A DNA stretch of 41,489 nt, from positions 404,877 through 446,365 of the forward strand of contig NZ_FOIE01000001.1 of the NCBI RefSeq assembly GCF_900111455.1, read 5' to 3'. The position numbers were made by a program, and so were the translations under genes. Shown here piece after piece: positions 1 through 8,552 of the stretch. Numbering within the stretch: the first letter of the stretch is position 1; each line of letters starts with the position of its first letter. This DNA is from Geodermatophilus poikilotrophus (GTDB lineage: Bacteria; Actinomycetota; Actinomycetes; Mycobacteriales; Geodermatophilaceae). Below the pieces are notes generated by a model. That model did not search any database. It was not told the DNA's origin and saw only the letters and a list, made by a program, of their open reading frames with translations.

Positions 1-54
1 CCGCCCTGGCCCTCACCACCGCCCTGGCCCTCACCACCGCCCTGGCCCTCACCA
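1..54. repeat. 18-bp tandem repeat, three perfect copies, at the window edge
   Basis: Three identical 18-bp units fill positions 1-54. A partial fourth unit follows at 55-59. Read on the minus strand they encode a Gly-Gly-Gly-Glu-Gly-Gln hexapeptide repeat within the truncated baseplate gene. The array runs into the end of the window, so its true copy number is unknown. A perfect short tandem array is a common reason for an assembly to break. Confidence 0.9.
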
Positions 55-1478
55 CCGCCGCGCCAGTCGGCCTTCAGCGTGAGGAGGGTGACCCGCGCCG
101 GCAGGTTGAACGCATTGCGCGTGACCGTGCGGACTTGCTTGACCTGGTGCAGGCCGTTCGCCTTATCACCCTTCGTAGGCGGGTCGATGACGATCCAGCT
201 TTCCGGAAGGATGCCGTCGTAGACCCCGTCGAGTGCGAGGTACGTCCCCTCGAGAGGCTTTAGGGTTCCGGGCAGCGACGGCGCCTCCCCGTCGCCAGCC
301 GGGCCCGTCCCGTCGTCGTTCCACTCCAGGTAGTGGTCGACCAGCCGGGTCTTCGGGTTCACGTGCGCGATCAACGGTGCGTTGTGGCCATGGAGGGAGG
401 CCTTCACCCTCATCGCGTAGACCTTCACGTCACCGGTCGGGTCCGCGTGGGTCGTGCCGCCGAGCGCCACGCTGAGCAGCCCGCGCAGCTGGGGGTAGGC
501 CCCGGCCACCAGGCCGTAGGCGGCGTAGGAGTCCGGCTGGAAGAGCTGGTCCGGGTCGGGCTTCAGCTGCGCGGGGTCGCTGACGGTCGATGCCGGTGGC
601 TTGAGGAGCGCTTGGAGGAGCCCGGTGCCGACGATCACGGGGTCCCGGGCCGGACCGCGCGTCTCCTGCCGCTCCAGGACCACCCTGGTGCGGTCCTCCT
701 CGAACAGCGCCTCGACGGCAGCGACGGTGACCCGCTGGCGGTGGGTGCCGCCGATCTCGACGAGGAGGCTGTCCCCCTTGCTCAATCCGGTCGCGGTGCC
801 CTGGAGGTGGAGGGTCGGGGGCTGCTTGCCGGAGGCAGCCTGCGTCTCGTCGCTGGCAGGCTCCGGCTTGAGGTCCTCGACGCTGAGACGCTGCGGACCG
901 GTGCGCCGAGGGTGCATGAGGCTCCACCGGGGCCGCCCGGTCAGCCGCTCCACGGTCTCGAACGGCTGCATCGTCTCCCCGGGCCCGGGCTGGCTGTAGG
1001 CCCGCGTCCCGGCGGGGACCTCCAGCTCGGCCTCGGGGTCCAGGTCGTCGAGGGTGAAGGCCAGGTGCACGTCGGCGGCCACGCCTGGACGTGGCGCGTA
1101 CCCGACCAACCGCCCCAGTTCCACGGCGGACCGGCGGTTCAGGCACGTGCGCAGGTAGTGCTCGTTGACGAGCCGGTCCCCGTAGAAGCCGAGGACGTGC
1201 CCCAGGCAGGCCCAGGCGTCGAGGAGGGCCAGCGCAGGGTCCAGCGGTGGGTCGGGACGCCGGGCGGTGAGGGCCCGGAGGGCGGGGAGGTCCGCGGCGG
1301 ACAGCCGCTGTCGCATCCGGTCCCAGGCGTCGGGATGGGCGGTCCGGGTGAGCGCGATCGACCCGGCGCCCGGGGGGTTGGCCGGGGGCCCTTCCGGGCA
1401 CGGGCAGCGCCCGCAGCCGAGCTCCGGTGCGCGTCCGCAGCCACACCCGACGCCCTCGGTGCCGTAGCAGACGATCAC
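1..1478 (-). CDS. eCIS second large baseplate wedge protein (Afp12/Pvc12-like), 3' end missing
   Basis: The frame opens with GTG at 1478 and stays open for about 492 codons to the window edge, so the C-terminus is missing. The GTG overlaps the TGA of the upstream gpJ-like gene (GTGA, 1475-1478), so the two are translationally coupled. The N-terminus is unusual: Cys at residues 4, 12, 14, 22, 25 and 27, a possible metal or disulfide cluster. Next comes a segment typical of baseplate J/wedge proteins (Leu-Asp-Ala-Trp-Ala, then Gly-Phe-Tyr-Gly-Asp-Arg, then Asn-Glu-X-Tyr-Leu around residues 75-100). At the edge the protein is made of GGGEGQ hexapeptide repeats encoded by an 18-bp tandem array. 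Position in the operon and these motifs suggest the second large wedge protein of the baseplate. Family assignment is by context and motif, not by alignment. Confidence 0.75.
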   Translation of the reverse strand, partial: MIVCYGTEGVGCGCGRAPELGCGRCPCPEGPPANPPGAGSIALTRTAHPDAWDRMRQRLSAADLPALRALTARRPDPPLDPALALLDAWACLGHVLGFYGDRLVNEHYLRTCLNRRSAVELGRLVGYAPRPGVAADVHLAFTLDDLDPEAELEVPAGTRAYSQPGPGETMQPFETVERLTGRPRWSLMHPRRTGPQRLSVEDLKPEPASDETQAASGKQPPTLHLQGTATGLSKGDSLLVEIGGTHRQRVTVAAVEALFEEDRTRVVLERQETRGPARDPVIVGTGLLQALLKPPASTVSDPAQLKPDPDQLFQPDSYAAYGLVAGAYPQLRGLLSVALGGTTHADPTGDVKVYAMRVKASLHGHNAPLIAHVNPKTRLVDHYLEWNDDGTGPAGDGEAPSLPGTLKPLEGTYLALDGVYDGILPESWIVIDPPTKGDKANGLHQVKQVRTVTRNAFNLPARVTLLTLKADWRGGGEGQGGGEGQGGGEGQG

Positions 1479-4400
1479 GACTCCCCCTCCAGTCTGACGG
1501 TCAGGGTCCCGTGCTCCGGGCGGTCGGGGTCGTCGTCCAGCCGGACGACCTGGTCGCGCGCGACGCGGAGGACGTCGCCGGACGGGAGCTCCTGAGCGGT
1601 CCCCCGGAACCGCAGGCGCGTGACCTTCGCGGCAGCGACGCCGGGCACGCTCTCGACCGCCTCGAGGACCGCGCTGATCGGGACGGGCTGGCCGAACGTG
1701 AACGCGTCCGGGTGGAAGAAGCCGCGGGTGCCGTCCGGCAGCGTGCGGTTGCCCAGCCGCTCCTGCACCGCGGCGCGCACCGCGTCCGGCTGGTGCCCGG
1801 GGAGCACGCTGATCTCCACCACCAGGTCGATGGCCCGGTACGTGGGCTGCAGCCGGACGGTCAGCGACCCGTGGTCGGGGTGGTCGGGGTCGTTGTCCAA
1901 CTGCACGACCTCGTCGGGCCCGACCTGCAGGACGTCGCCGTCCGGGAGGTCCTGGCCGACGCCCTGGAACCGCAGGCGCGTGACCGCCGCGGTGGCGACG
2001 CCGGGAACCCGGTGGACCGCCCCGAGGACCACGCTGATCGGGACGGGCTGGCCGAACGTGAAGGCGTCCGGGTGGAAGAGGCCGCGGGTGCCGTCAGGGA
2101 GCATGCGGTTGCCCAGCCGGTCCTGCACCGCCGTGCGGACCGCACCCGGCTGGTGCCCGGGGAGCGCGCGGACCACCACCACCAGCTCGATCGACCGGTA
2201 GGTGCTCTGCTGCACCCGCACCGTGTGCCCGATCCGCCGGTACCGGCCGAGGTGCTGCTCGATCAGCCGGAGGAGGTCGGGCTCGTCCGCCGACGTGCCG
2301 AGGGGGTCCACCCGTACGACGACCTCGGTCCGGCCCTCCGTGACACCGACCGTGGCGACCGCCCGCTGGACCTGGGGGAAGTCGCGCTGGACGATGGCCG
2401 CGTAGTCCTCGGCCACCACGGCGCGCTCCAGGTGCGCGCGGAACGCGTGCGGCGCGAGCAGCCGCACCTGGTCCAGCGGCTCGGGGTCGGTGCCGCCCGA
2501 GGCCGGCAGCGGGTTCGACACCGCGAGGACCCGGCCACCGGACAGGCCCCCGTGGGGGACGACGTGGCGGATGGCGCCGTCGCCGACGTTGCCGGCCGAG
2601 CCGCCGCCGGTGCGGAAGGCGACGAGCATGCGGGTCCCCGGCGTGGGGCGGGCGCCTGTCTCCACGCCGAAGCGGAGGTGCGCCACGCCGTCGTCGTCCA
2701 CCTCGGCGACCACGTGCCGGTCGTCGGGTCCGCTGCTCAGCAGGTCCCGCCGCGGCGCCCACCGCCGGTAGCGGACCCCCGTCGGCCGGGTACCGGCCAC
2801 GGCCCCCAGGCGCTCGACGACGTCCGGGGCCGGGTGCGGTCCGGTCACCGGGCCGAAGACGGCGAGGGCGGGGACGGCCCGCCGTGGGTCCTGCTCCAGT
2901 GCGGCGCGCGCCGACGCGTCGGGCTGGAGCGGTTCGCGGAAGACCAACGGCGACCGCGGCAGCACCGGCTCGTAGTCGGGATCGCGGGACGGGCGTTCGG
3001 CCGGTGCGCCGTCCCCTGTGCAGCACAGCTCGACCTCGCCGGCCGGGACGACCTCGTGCGGTGGCACGAAGGGGACGGCGACGACCGTGCGTCCCCGGTC
3101 GAGCAGCCGCACCTCGCCGGGTCCCCGCACGGTCTCGCCGTGGTCGACCAGCACGACGTTGCCCCGGGCGACCGTCACGTCCTCGATCAGCGCGCACTCC
3201 GGCGGGGGGCCGATCACCGAGAGGACCAACGGGAAGGGCAGAGCGTCCGCCCGGTCCCAGGACACCGCCACCACCGGCACCCCGCGCAACTCGTCCACGC
3301 CGGGCTGGACGGCCGTGAGCCGGACGGCGTGCCGCTGGGTGGGACGGGCGTCGGCCGCCACCCCGGAGCGAGGGCCCAGCACCTCCTCGAGGACCAGTAC
3401 GTCACCGGGCCGCAGGTGGCGCAGCCCGCGCGTGCCGGACTCCGGGTCGCGGGTGTCCTGCAGCGTCGCGGACGTCGCTCCGGCTGGGAGACAGCACTCG
3501 GTGTAGCCCCACGTGTAGAGGGGGATCTCGTTGTGCCCCTGGTGGAGCCGGAGCTGCGTCGGGGACACCAGGCCCTCGGGGAACAACCGCGCCAGTTCGT
3601 CCCGGTTGTTCGTGGCGAGCCGCCCGCCGGTGAGGGCGTTGAGCGTGCCGTGGCGGGAGATCGCGCGGTCCACCCCTCCGGGGGCACGGTGGACCAGGCC
3701 GACGTCCTGCAGCAGGGCGTCGAGCCGCCGACCGATCACGGTGGCCAGAGCGGGTAGCTGCTCGTCCTCGTGGTCGTCCTGCCCGAGGAGCCGCCGCTCG
3801 TCCTCGGACAGGGTCCCCCGCACGTGGTCCAGGGCCGGGTCCCCGCCGGTCGTTATGCGACCGGCGACCAGCCACGGGTCGGTCACGTCGTGGGCGGTGA
3901 TCCGTGCGCGGCCGGTCGGCAGGCACGGCTCGAAGACCTCGTAGCTGTGCCGCGGCGCGCGGAGCAGGTCCTCGGGGGTGATGGTGGCGCTGTCGGTGGG
4001 TATGCCCGCGGGCCGGGTGGTGAAGGACAGCGCGTCCGCGTCGACGACCGGGTCCCCCTGGACCTCGAGGCACACCCACGCCCGCGCGTTGCACCCCTCG
4101 TGCAGGACGTGGTCGACCAGCCGCGCGTGCCGACGCACCGAGGTGCGCAACCGGGCCGTGTCGAGGTAGGCCTCGGTCGCGACGGCGTCCTGCGCGTAGC
4201 TGAGCCGGTCCGCCTCGTAGGCGAGGACCTCGACCAGGGTCAGGTACAGGTCCGCAGCGTGCCGCTCGTCCCAGCCGGGCAGCGTGACGGCCAGGCGGTC
4301 GAGGAGCAGCCGGCGGAAGCTCGCGTAGTCCTTCGCCAGGTGGTCGAGGTCCGGTGGGGACGACGGCGGGGTCCCGCACTCGGCGGGGAGGCAGTCGACG

Positions 4401-4816
4401 TCGGTGGGCCGGCCGGCCGCCAGGGTGAAGTCCGCCGTCCGGTAGCGGGGGTCGATGTCGGCGAGCGGCCGGGTCGGGGTGTCGACGAGGCGGAGGGTGT
4501 AGCGCGACCGGGGGCCGAGCCCGGCCACCTCGACGACCGCGACGTCGTCGCGAGCGGGGTCCGGGGCCCGCCGGAAGTCCGGCTCACCGACCTCCACGTC
4601 GGCGTCGGCCGGACCCCCGGTGATCTCGATGTTCTCGGCTGCGAACAGGGCGGTGTCGGCATCGTCGGGCGGGAGCGAGCGCAGGAGGGACAGGTGCAGC
4701 TCGACGCGGCCCTCGCGCTCCTCGACCTCCACGTAGTCGATGCCGTTGGTGCGCCCGGAGGCCCGGACCCGCGGCCGCCGACGGTCCGTGCGGCAGCGGA
4801 CGGGGAGGTCGCTCAC
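1475..4816 (-). CDS. eCIS baseplate assembly protein J-like (Afp11/Pvc11-like)
   Basis: A 1113-residue protein that should form the baseplate wedge, the ring that connects tube and sheath and triggers contraction. The N-terminal half has a wedge-type segment (DLYLTLVEVLAYEADRLSYAQD, about residues 188-209, followed by RTSVRRHARLVDH) characteristic of large phage and eCIS baseplate assembly proteins. The C-terminus carries two consecutive copies of a roughly 120-residue module (about residues 869-989 and 989-1109), each with PGHQP, RLGNR, LPDGTRG and FHPDAFTFGQPVPIS. The stop overlaps the next gene by 4 bp, and the start (4816) overlaps the upstream gp25-like gene by 4 bp (4813-4816). The internal duplication is the unusual point. 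Identification as a gpJ-type wedge protein is fairly secure from context and motifs. Confidence 0.85.
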   Translation of the reverse strand: MSDLPVRCRTDRRRPRVRASGRTNGIDYVEVEEREGRVELHLSLLRSLPPDDADTALFAAENIEITGGPADADVEVGEPDFRRAPDPARDDVAVVEVAGLGPRSRYTLRLVDTPTRPLADIDPRYRTADFTLAAGRPTDVDCLPAECGTPPSSPPDLDHLAKDYASFRRLLLDRLAVTLPGWDERHAADLYLTLVEVLAYEADRLSYAQDAVATEAYLDTARLRTSVRRHARLVDHVLHEGCNARAWVCLEVQGDPVVDADALSFTTRPAGIPTDSATITPEDLLRAPRHSYEVFEPCLPTGRARITAHDVTDPWLVAGRITTGGDPALDHVRGTLSEDERRLLGQDDHEDEQLPALATVIGRRLDALLQDVGLVHRAPGGVDRAISRHGTLNALTGGRLATNNRDELARLFPEGLVSPTQLRLHQGHNEIPLYTWGYTECCLPAGATSATLQDTRDPESGTRGLRHLRPGDVLVLEEVLGPRSGVAADARPTQRHAVRLTAVQPGVDELRGVPVVAVSWDRADALPFPLVLSVIGPPPECALIEDVTVARGNVVLVDHGETVRGPGEVRLLDRGRTVVAVPFVPPHEVVPAGEVELCCTGDGAPAERPSRDPDYEPVLPRSPLVFREPLQPDASARAALEQDPRRAVPALAVFGPVTGPHPAPDVVERLGAVAGTRPTGVRYRRWAPRRDLLSSGPDDRHVVAEVDDDGVAHLRFGVETGARPTPGTRMLVAFRTGGGSAGNVGDGAIRHVVPHGGLSGGRVLAVSNPLPASGGTDPEPLDQVRLLAPHAFRAHLERAVVAEDYAAIVQRDFPQVQRAVATVGVTEGRTEVVVRVDPLGTSADEPDLLRLIEQHLGRYRRIGHTVRVQQSTYRSIELVVVVRALPGHQPGAVRTAVQDRLGNRMLPDGTRGLFHPDAFTFGQPVPISVVLGAVHRVPGVATAAVTRLRFQGVGQDLPDGDVLQVGPDEVVQLDNDPDHPDHGSLTVRLQPTYRAIDLVVEISVLPGHQPDAVRAAVQERLGNRTLPDGTRGFFHPDAFTFGQPVPISAVLEAVESVPGVAAAKVTRLRFRGTAQELPSGDVLRVARDQVVRLDDDPDRPEHGTLTVRLEGES
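1490..2210 (-). repeat. 360-bp direct duplication inside the baseplate J-like gene
   Basis: Two copies lie head to tail with an exact 360-bp offset. For example, the block beginning at 1681 recurs at 2041 and the block at 1741 recurs at 2101, with only scattered mismatches over long stretches. Because 360 is a multiple of three, the duplication adds 120 residues in frame. The high nucleotide identity suggests a recent duplication or ongoing gene conversion. Confidence 0.9.
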
Positions 4817-5175
4817 GGCCCTGCCTCCCGCCGCACCGTGACCGTCTCCTCCGCCCCCGTCTCACGCAGGACGTACGTGACCGAGACGTCGAGGATCGCG
4901 TCCTCGCTCGTGACCTGCATCGCACGCAGGGTCAGGACGTCGCCCAGCTCGCGCTCGATGGCGCCCTGCATCGTGAACTGCAGCGCGGCGGCGAGTTCGG
5001 CGCTGTTCGGCGCGAAGACCAGCTGGCGCAGTCCGCAGCCGAACCCGGGCCGGTTGACCCGCTCGCCGGCCTCGGTCAGGGCGGTCAGGACGAGCAGGTC
5101 GCGGACGTGGTCGGCGCGCGTGGTCTCGGCCGTGCGGCCGCGGCCGTCGTAGCTCCAGGGGAAGTCGACGTACAC
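4813..5175 (-). CDS. eCIS gp25-like baseplate wedge protein (GPW/gp25 family)
   Basis: A 120-residue protein, the usual length for the T4 gp25 / Afp9 family. It begins VYVDFPW and contains the family hallmarks DHVRDLLVLTALTEAGERVNRPGFGCGLRQLVFAPN (split here only for description: R-D-L...T-A-xx-GERV, then PxFGCGLRxLVFxP), followed by a helix and a C-terminal beta segment. In T4 and eCIS particles this protein links sheath initiation to the wedge. The start is GTG at 5175, three bases after the TGA of the PAAR-like gene (5179-5181). The stop overlaps the downstream baseplate gene by 4 bp. I am confident in the family. Confidence 0.92.
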   Translation of the reverse strand: MYVDFPWSYDGRGRTAETTRADHVRDLLVLTALTEAGERVNRPGFGCGLRQLVFAPNSAELAAALQFTMQGAIERELGDVLTLRAMQVTSEDAILDVSVTYVLRETGAEETVTVRREAGP

Positions 5176-5178
5176 CGG

Positions 5179-5520
5179 TCACACCCCCAGCACGCGGGCC
5201 TGGACGGCGGTGATGAGCGGCGGTCCCTGCGGGATCTGCTCGGGGCTCTGGCACACGCCCTGGCCGGTGCCGGGCACCTGGACGACCGCCGGCTGCCCGT
5301 TGACGAGCACGCGGGTGGCCGGGACCCAGCGGATCGTGGTGCACGGCTGCGGCTTCGGGCCCGGCACCGTGAAGGGGCAGCCGGCGACCAGGTGCACGTC
5401 GGCGGCGGTCACCACCGGGCCGGCGGCCGTGAGGACGCGGGCGTTGGCCGTCTGCGCGGTCGCGGCGCCCGCGTGGGTGCACTGGACCCCAGACCCGACG
5501 GTCAGCAGGAAGCCTGGCAT
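5179..5520 (-). CDS. PAAR-like spike tip protein
   Basis: A 113-residue Gly/Val-rich beta protein. It starts MPGFLLTVGSGVQCTHAG, has the V-x-C-x-H-x-G pattern typical of PAAR and PAAR-like (DUF4280-type) proteins, and further Cys residues in AGCPF, PQPC and GVCQSP that may help bind a metal. In contractile injection systems such proteins cap the spike and sharpen its tip, and in some systems carry payload. It sits directly between the gpV-like spike gene (12-bp gap upstream) and the gp25 gene, the expected place for a spike tip. Assigned from motif and gene order; the exact PAAR subfamily is uncertain. Confidence 0.75.
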   Translation of the reverse strand: MPGFLLTVGSGVQCTHAGAATAQTANARVLTAAGPVVTAADVHLVAGCPFTVPGPKPQPCTTIRWVPATRVLVNGQPAVVQVPGTGQGVCQSPEQIPQGPPLITAVQARVLGV

Positions 5521-5532
5521 GTCGTCGTCCCC

Positions 5533-6084
5533 CTACATGACGACGAGAGCGCCGGTGTTGACGGTGACGACCTTGCCGACCATCGCGATGGAAGCGCCCT
5601 TGCCGTTCGAGAGGAAGATGCCGGAGTCGTTGACGACGATCGACGCGCCGGTGGTGCTGCGCAGCACGACTCCCCCGGTCACCGGCGTCGGCGGGGCGTC
5701 GCTGACCTGGATGGCGTTCTTCAGGGGCGTCTGCAGCGTCATGGCCGGGATCGGTGGAGGGACCAGCTGGACCAGCGGGGGGACCTCCGCCCGGGTACTG
5801 AAGTAGCAGCCGGTCCAGATCGGGTAGTCGGGATCGCCGCGCTCGAACTCGACCCACACCCCCGCGCCGATCGGCGGCACGGCGACGGCACCGGTCTGGA
5901 AGCCGGCGACGGGGAAGCTCGGCATCGCCCAGCTGGACGTGACGGTGAAGACCCCGATGACCTGGACCTGGAGCCGGCCGATGCCCATCGGGTCGATGTT
6001 CTGCAGGACAACCCCCCGGTACTTGCCGAGGTACTGCTTCTTGGCGCGCCGGGCAGCGGCACCGGCAGCTGTCGTGATGCTCAC
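5533..6084 (-). CDS. eCIS spike protein, gpV/gp5 OB-fold type
   Basis: A 183-residue protein that should form the central trimeric spike under the hub. The segment KYRGVVLQNIDPMGIGRLQVQV (about residues 18-39) followed by W-A-M-P and P-P-I-G-A-G-V-W-V-E-F-E-x-G-D-P-x-Y-P-I-W-T-G is the classic OB-fold of phage baseplate assembly protein V and VgrG proteins. The C-terminal part is a repetitive beta-rich stretch (ASIVVNDSGIFLSNGKGASI), as in spike needles. The GTG start at 6084 overlaps the TGA of the upstream hub gene (GTGA). The frame remains open upstream, but that extension overlaps the hub gene and lacks sensible sequence, so I chose this start. Confidence 0.92.
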   Translation of the reverse strand: MSITTAAGAAARRAKKQYLGKYRGVVLQNIDPMGIGRLQVQVIGVFTVTSSWAMPSFPVAGFQTGAVAVPPIGAGVWVEFERGDPDYPIWTGCYFSTRAEVPPLVQLVPPPIPAMTLQTPLKNAIQVSDAPPTPVTGGVVLRSTTGASIVVNDSGIFLSNGKGASIAMVGKVVTVNTGALVVM

Positions 6085-7217
6085 ACCGGGATCCTTCCGA
6101 CGGTCGAGACCAGTCCGTTGCGCACGAGCGTGAAGGCCTGCTTGAACTCCCCCCGCCGCAGGGTGCTGGTCACCTGCTGGGTGTAGTAGAGGCCGTCGAA
6201 GGCGGTGCCCACGCCCCGCAGCCCGACGAGGCGGCGCGGCCGGAGGACCTCGCCGTAGCGCAGGACGTCGAGGCTCCCCTGCGCCGAGACGGAACGCTTG
6301 GTCGCCGCCTGGTCGGCCCAGGCCTGCATCAGGGCGCGCGGGAAGCTCTTGAACGCGGTGTCCGCGACGATGTCGAACTTCTTGGGGATCGGGGGGATGA
6401 GCCCGAGGGGCGGGTCCAGCGGGTTGACAAGACCGACCGGCACGGGGATCGCCGGGAGCCGCGTGACGGGGTTCTCGACGTTGACGATCGGCATGCCGGC
6501 GGAGTCGTGGTCGAAGCTGCAGCTGATCGACTCGACGTTGGTCTCGACGTCCATGTCGACGTTGAGCGCCGTCTGCACCGGTCCGACCCGCAGGGTGGGC
6601 CCCCAGTAGGCGACGCTGGCGCCGGCGACGGGTCCGGGCTCGACGTAGAAGGTGTAGCCGACCATGTCGGCCAGCTCCCGCAGGTAGGCCAGGTCGGTGC
6701 CCCAGTGCTGGTCGATGCGCTCGAGCGGGTTGTTCAGGTCCACCGTCGGCGTCGGCACGATCAGGGGCACGACGCCCAGGACCACGTACTTGGCGAGGAT
6801 CAGCGCCACCCGGGCCTCGATGGGCATCGCCGGGTACGGGAAGAGCCCGCTGAGGTCGACGTTGTCCATCACCTGGCTGATGTCGCGGCCCTTGACGATC
6901 AGCTGGGTGGGTCCCGACCCGGTGTCGGGCGCGATCTGGGTCTGTGTCACGACGCCGTCCATGAGGACGTCGGCCGAGCCGCGGACGCCGGCGGCGAGGA
7001 CCACCCGGAGGAGAGCGGGGACGGCGCCGCCCGAGAGCAGGAACGCGGTCTGCAGCACGGACGCCTCGCTGCCCAGGCTGAACTTCAGCTCGAAGCCGTC
7101 GCTCTCCCCGCTGCCCGCGGTCACGGTCACCTCGGTGAGGGCCTCGACCACGACACGGGGCGCGGGAAGGGGCACGGCCGGCCCCAGGTAGAGGGAGAGG
7201 GTGACGGGGCCGCTCAC
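6081..7217 (-). CDS. eCIS hub protein, phage late control D / gp27-like
   Basis: A 378-residue protein matching the gpD/Afp8 hub family, which forms the trimeric ring joining tube to spike. Visible hallmarks are an N-terminal beta domain with DGFELKFSLG, a central GRDISQVMDNVDLSGLF-like segment, the WGTDLAYLRELADMVGYTFYVEPG module (about residues 175-200) and the C-terminal YTQQVTSTLRRGEFKQAFTLVRNG segment. The GTG start at 7217 overlaps the stop of the LysM-like gene (GTGA, 7214-7217). Hub and spike are separate genes here, as in PVC-type systems rather than fused VgrGs. Confidence 0.9.
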   Translation of the reverse strand: MSGPVTLSLYLGPAVPLPAPRVVVEALTEVTVTAGSGESDGFELKFSLGSEASVLQTAFLLSGGAVPALLRVVLAAGVRGSADVLMDGVVTQTQIAPDTGSGPTQLIVKGRDISQVMDNVDLSGLFPYPAMPIEARVALILAKYVVLGVVPLIVPTPTVDLNNPLERIDQHWGTDLAYLRELADMVGYTFYVEPGPVAGASVAYWGPTLRVGPVQTALNVDMDVETNVESISCSFDHDSAGMPIVNVENPVTRLPAIPVPVGLVNPLDPPLGLIPPIPKKFDIVADTAFKSFPRALMQAWADQAATKRSVSAQGSLDVLRYGEVLRPRRLVGLRGVGTAFDGLYYTQQVTSTLRRGEFKQAFTLVRNGLVSTVGRIPV

Positions 7218-7582
7218 GATGCGGCTCCCGGGGTGCCCTCGGGTTCGGTGACCCGCAGCCGGCGGCCGGGCTCCTGGACCAGCTGCTCGGGGAAGACGGC
7301 GCGGTTGCCGTCGCACAGCCGCCAGAAGAGCTCCGGGTCGCCGAACACCGCCGCCGCGATGCGGTCGGTGCGGTCACCGGCGCTGACCGCGTACGTGTCC
7401 CGCTGCAGCAGCCGTTCGGGGCGCGGGACGAGACGGCGCAGGAGGTACACGATCGGGCGCTCGCCGTCTGGGTCGAACACCGCGGTACCGACGGCGGCGT
7501 ACCGGCTGGTCGGGGACACGACGGCTGCCGGGGCCGGTTGCAGCAGGTCCCGCAGCCGCTGCTCCTGCTCGTTGATCGTCAC
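7214..7582 (-). CDS. LysM-like baseplate adaptor protein
   Basis: A 122-residue protein. The C-terminal half reads RDTYAVSAGDRTDRIAAAVFGDPELFWRLCDGNRA followed by EPGRRLRV, a LysM-type fold as in phage tail protein X and the LysM adaptors of eCIS baseplates. These help attach the hub to the wedge or tube initiator rather than binding peptidoglycan. The GTG start at 7582 overlaps the stop of the upstream tube-initiator gene (GTGA). Size and place between tube initiator and hub match other eCIS clusters. Confidence 0.82.
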   Translation of the reverse strand: MTINEQEQRLRDLLQPAPAAVVSPTSRYAAVGTAVFDPDGERPIVYLLRRLVPRPERLLQRDTYAVSAGDRTDRIAAAVFGDPELFWRLCDGNRAVFPEQLVQEPGRRLRVTEPEGTPGAAS

Positions 7583-8241
7583 GTCGGCACCTCCCGCAGT
7601 CCCAGGAGGGCGGGTGAGGCCCCGGGGACGCTGGCCGCCAGGCGCTCCTTCTCCTGCTGGTAGCGCAGGTAGAGGCCCCCGCCCCGGTGGTCGTGCCCGA
7701 GGTCGCTGACGCTGAGGACGCGCATGCCGAGGGTGACCTTGGCCCGGATGGGATTGAGTCGGGTGTCGAAGAACTCCTCGTTGACGCTGAAGTCGGTGAC
7801 CCGGACCGGAGCGACCCGGCTCGTGCTCCAGATGAACAGCGTCAGCGGGGCCTCGAGGGGGGCGATCTGCAGCTCTCCGCGGGCGGCGGCCGCGTGCTGG
7901 TCCCGCAGCTGCGCACTGGTCGGGTACACGAGGAGCTCGAGCGAGGCCAGGTGCGGCTGGATGCCGAAGCGGCCGACCAGGGCGTCGCCGTCGTCGAGCT
8001 GGTCGACGGCGTCGATCTCCGCGTCGAGCTTGTAGGTCTCGATCGCCGGTCCCTTGAGCCGCAGGGCCTGGGAGCGGTCGGTGCCGCCGTCGGCACCCAC
8101 GGCCTGGGCCTGGAAGGACCGGCTGAGCGTCTCGGGGTTGTACTGCAGCGCGATGATGCGGATGACCCGACCCGAGTCCGGGTCGATCTGGGCGATGCCC
8201 CCCTTGAGGATGCGGGGGGCGATCGCCGGGAACGCGGTCAC
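7579..8241 (-). CDS. CIS tube initiator protein (Afp7/Pvc7-like)
   Basis: A 220-residue protein. The early segment RVIRIIALQYNPETLSRSFQAQ (about residues 26-47) and the later FSVNEEFFDTRLNPIRAKVTLGMRVL are characteristic of the contractile injection system tube protein family, which forms the tube-like ring between the hub and the first inner-tube hexamer. The GTG start at 8241 overlaps the TGA of the preceding small gene (8238-8240). The open frame extends further upstream but there it overlaps two genes in lower-quality sequence, so it is rejected. Confidence 0.88.
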   Translation of the reverse strand: MTAFPAIAPRILKGGIAQIDPDSGRVIRIIALQYNPETLSRSFQAQAVGADGGTDRSQALRLKGPAIETYKLDAEIDAVDQLDDGDALVGRFGIQPHLASLELLVYPTSAQLRDQHAAAARGELQIAPLEAPLTLFIWSTSRVAPVRVTDFSVNEEFFDTRLNPIRAKVTLGMRVLSVSDLGHDHRGGGLYLRYQQEKERLAASVPGASPALLGLREVPT

Positions 8242-8552
8242 GGCGCCGTCCTCCCCGGCGTTCGGGGACCGGCATCCGCCGGTGTCGCCGCTGGCCGCCG
8301 TCCGCTCGCCAGGCCGGCGTGGACGGCCGCCGCGATCTGGAGGCCGAGCGCCTCCGGGTGCGCGGCCGGCGCCCCCAGGTCCCCACCGCGGAGTGCCGGC
8401 ACGACGGTCCGGACGGTGAGGTCCGGGGCCGGCGGTGTGGAGCGGAGCAGCCGGGCGAGCTCGCCCTCGACGGCCCTGGCCAGCGCCGCACGGTCGAGGT
8501 CGGCCGTGGGGTCCTCGAGCACGAGGCGCTGGATGTGCACGCGCAGGTTCAC
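8238..8552 (-). CDS. Small conserved-position eCIS protein of unknown function
   Basis: A 104-residue protein with an amphipathic N-terminal half (MNLRVHIQRLVLEDP, then a helix with AALARAVEGELARLL) and an Ala/Pro-rich C-terminal tail. I do not recognise a domain. It is overlapped by 4 bp on both sides, by the AAA+ ATPase gene upstream (8549-8552) and the tube initiator downstream. It is therefore almost certainly co-translated with them. Small proteins in this position are common in eCIS clusters and may be assembly chaperones or adaptors; that role is inference. Confidence 0.8.
   Translation of the reverse strand: MNLRVHIQRLVLEDPTADLDRAALARAVEGELARLLRSTPPAPDLTVRTVVPALRGGDLGAPAAHPEALGLQIAAAVHAGLASGRRPAATPADAGPRTPGRTAP

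Noticed and set aside
1..54. Short tandem repeat considered as CRISPR
   Set aside because: Units are contiguous without spacers and encode in-frame hexapeptides.
1427..3757. Long plus-strand open frame opposite the baseplate genes
   Set aside because: Antisense to a clear gpJ-like gene; Arg/Val/Gly-rich translation without motifs, a usual by-product of very high GC.
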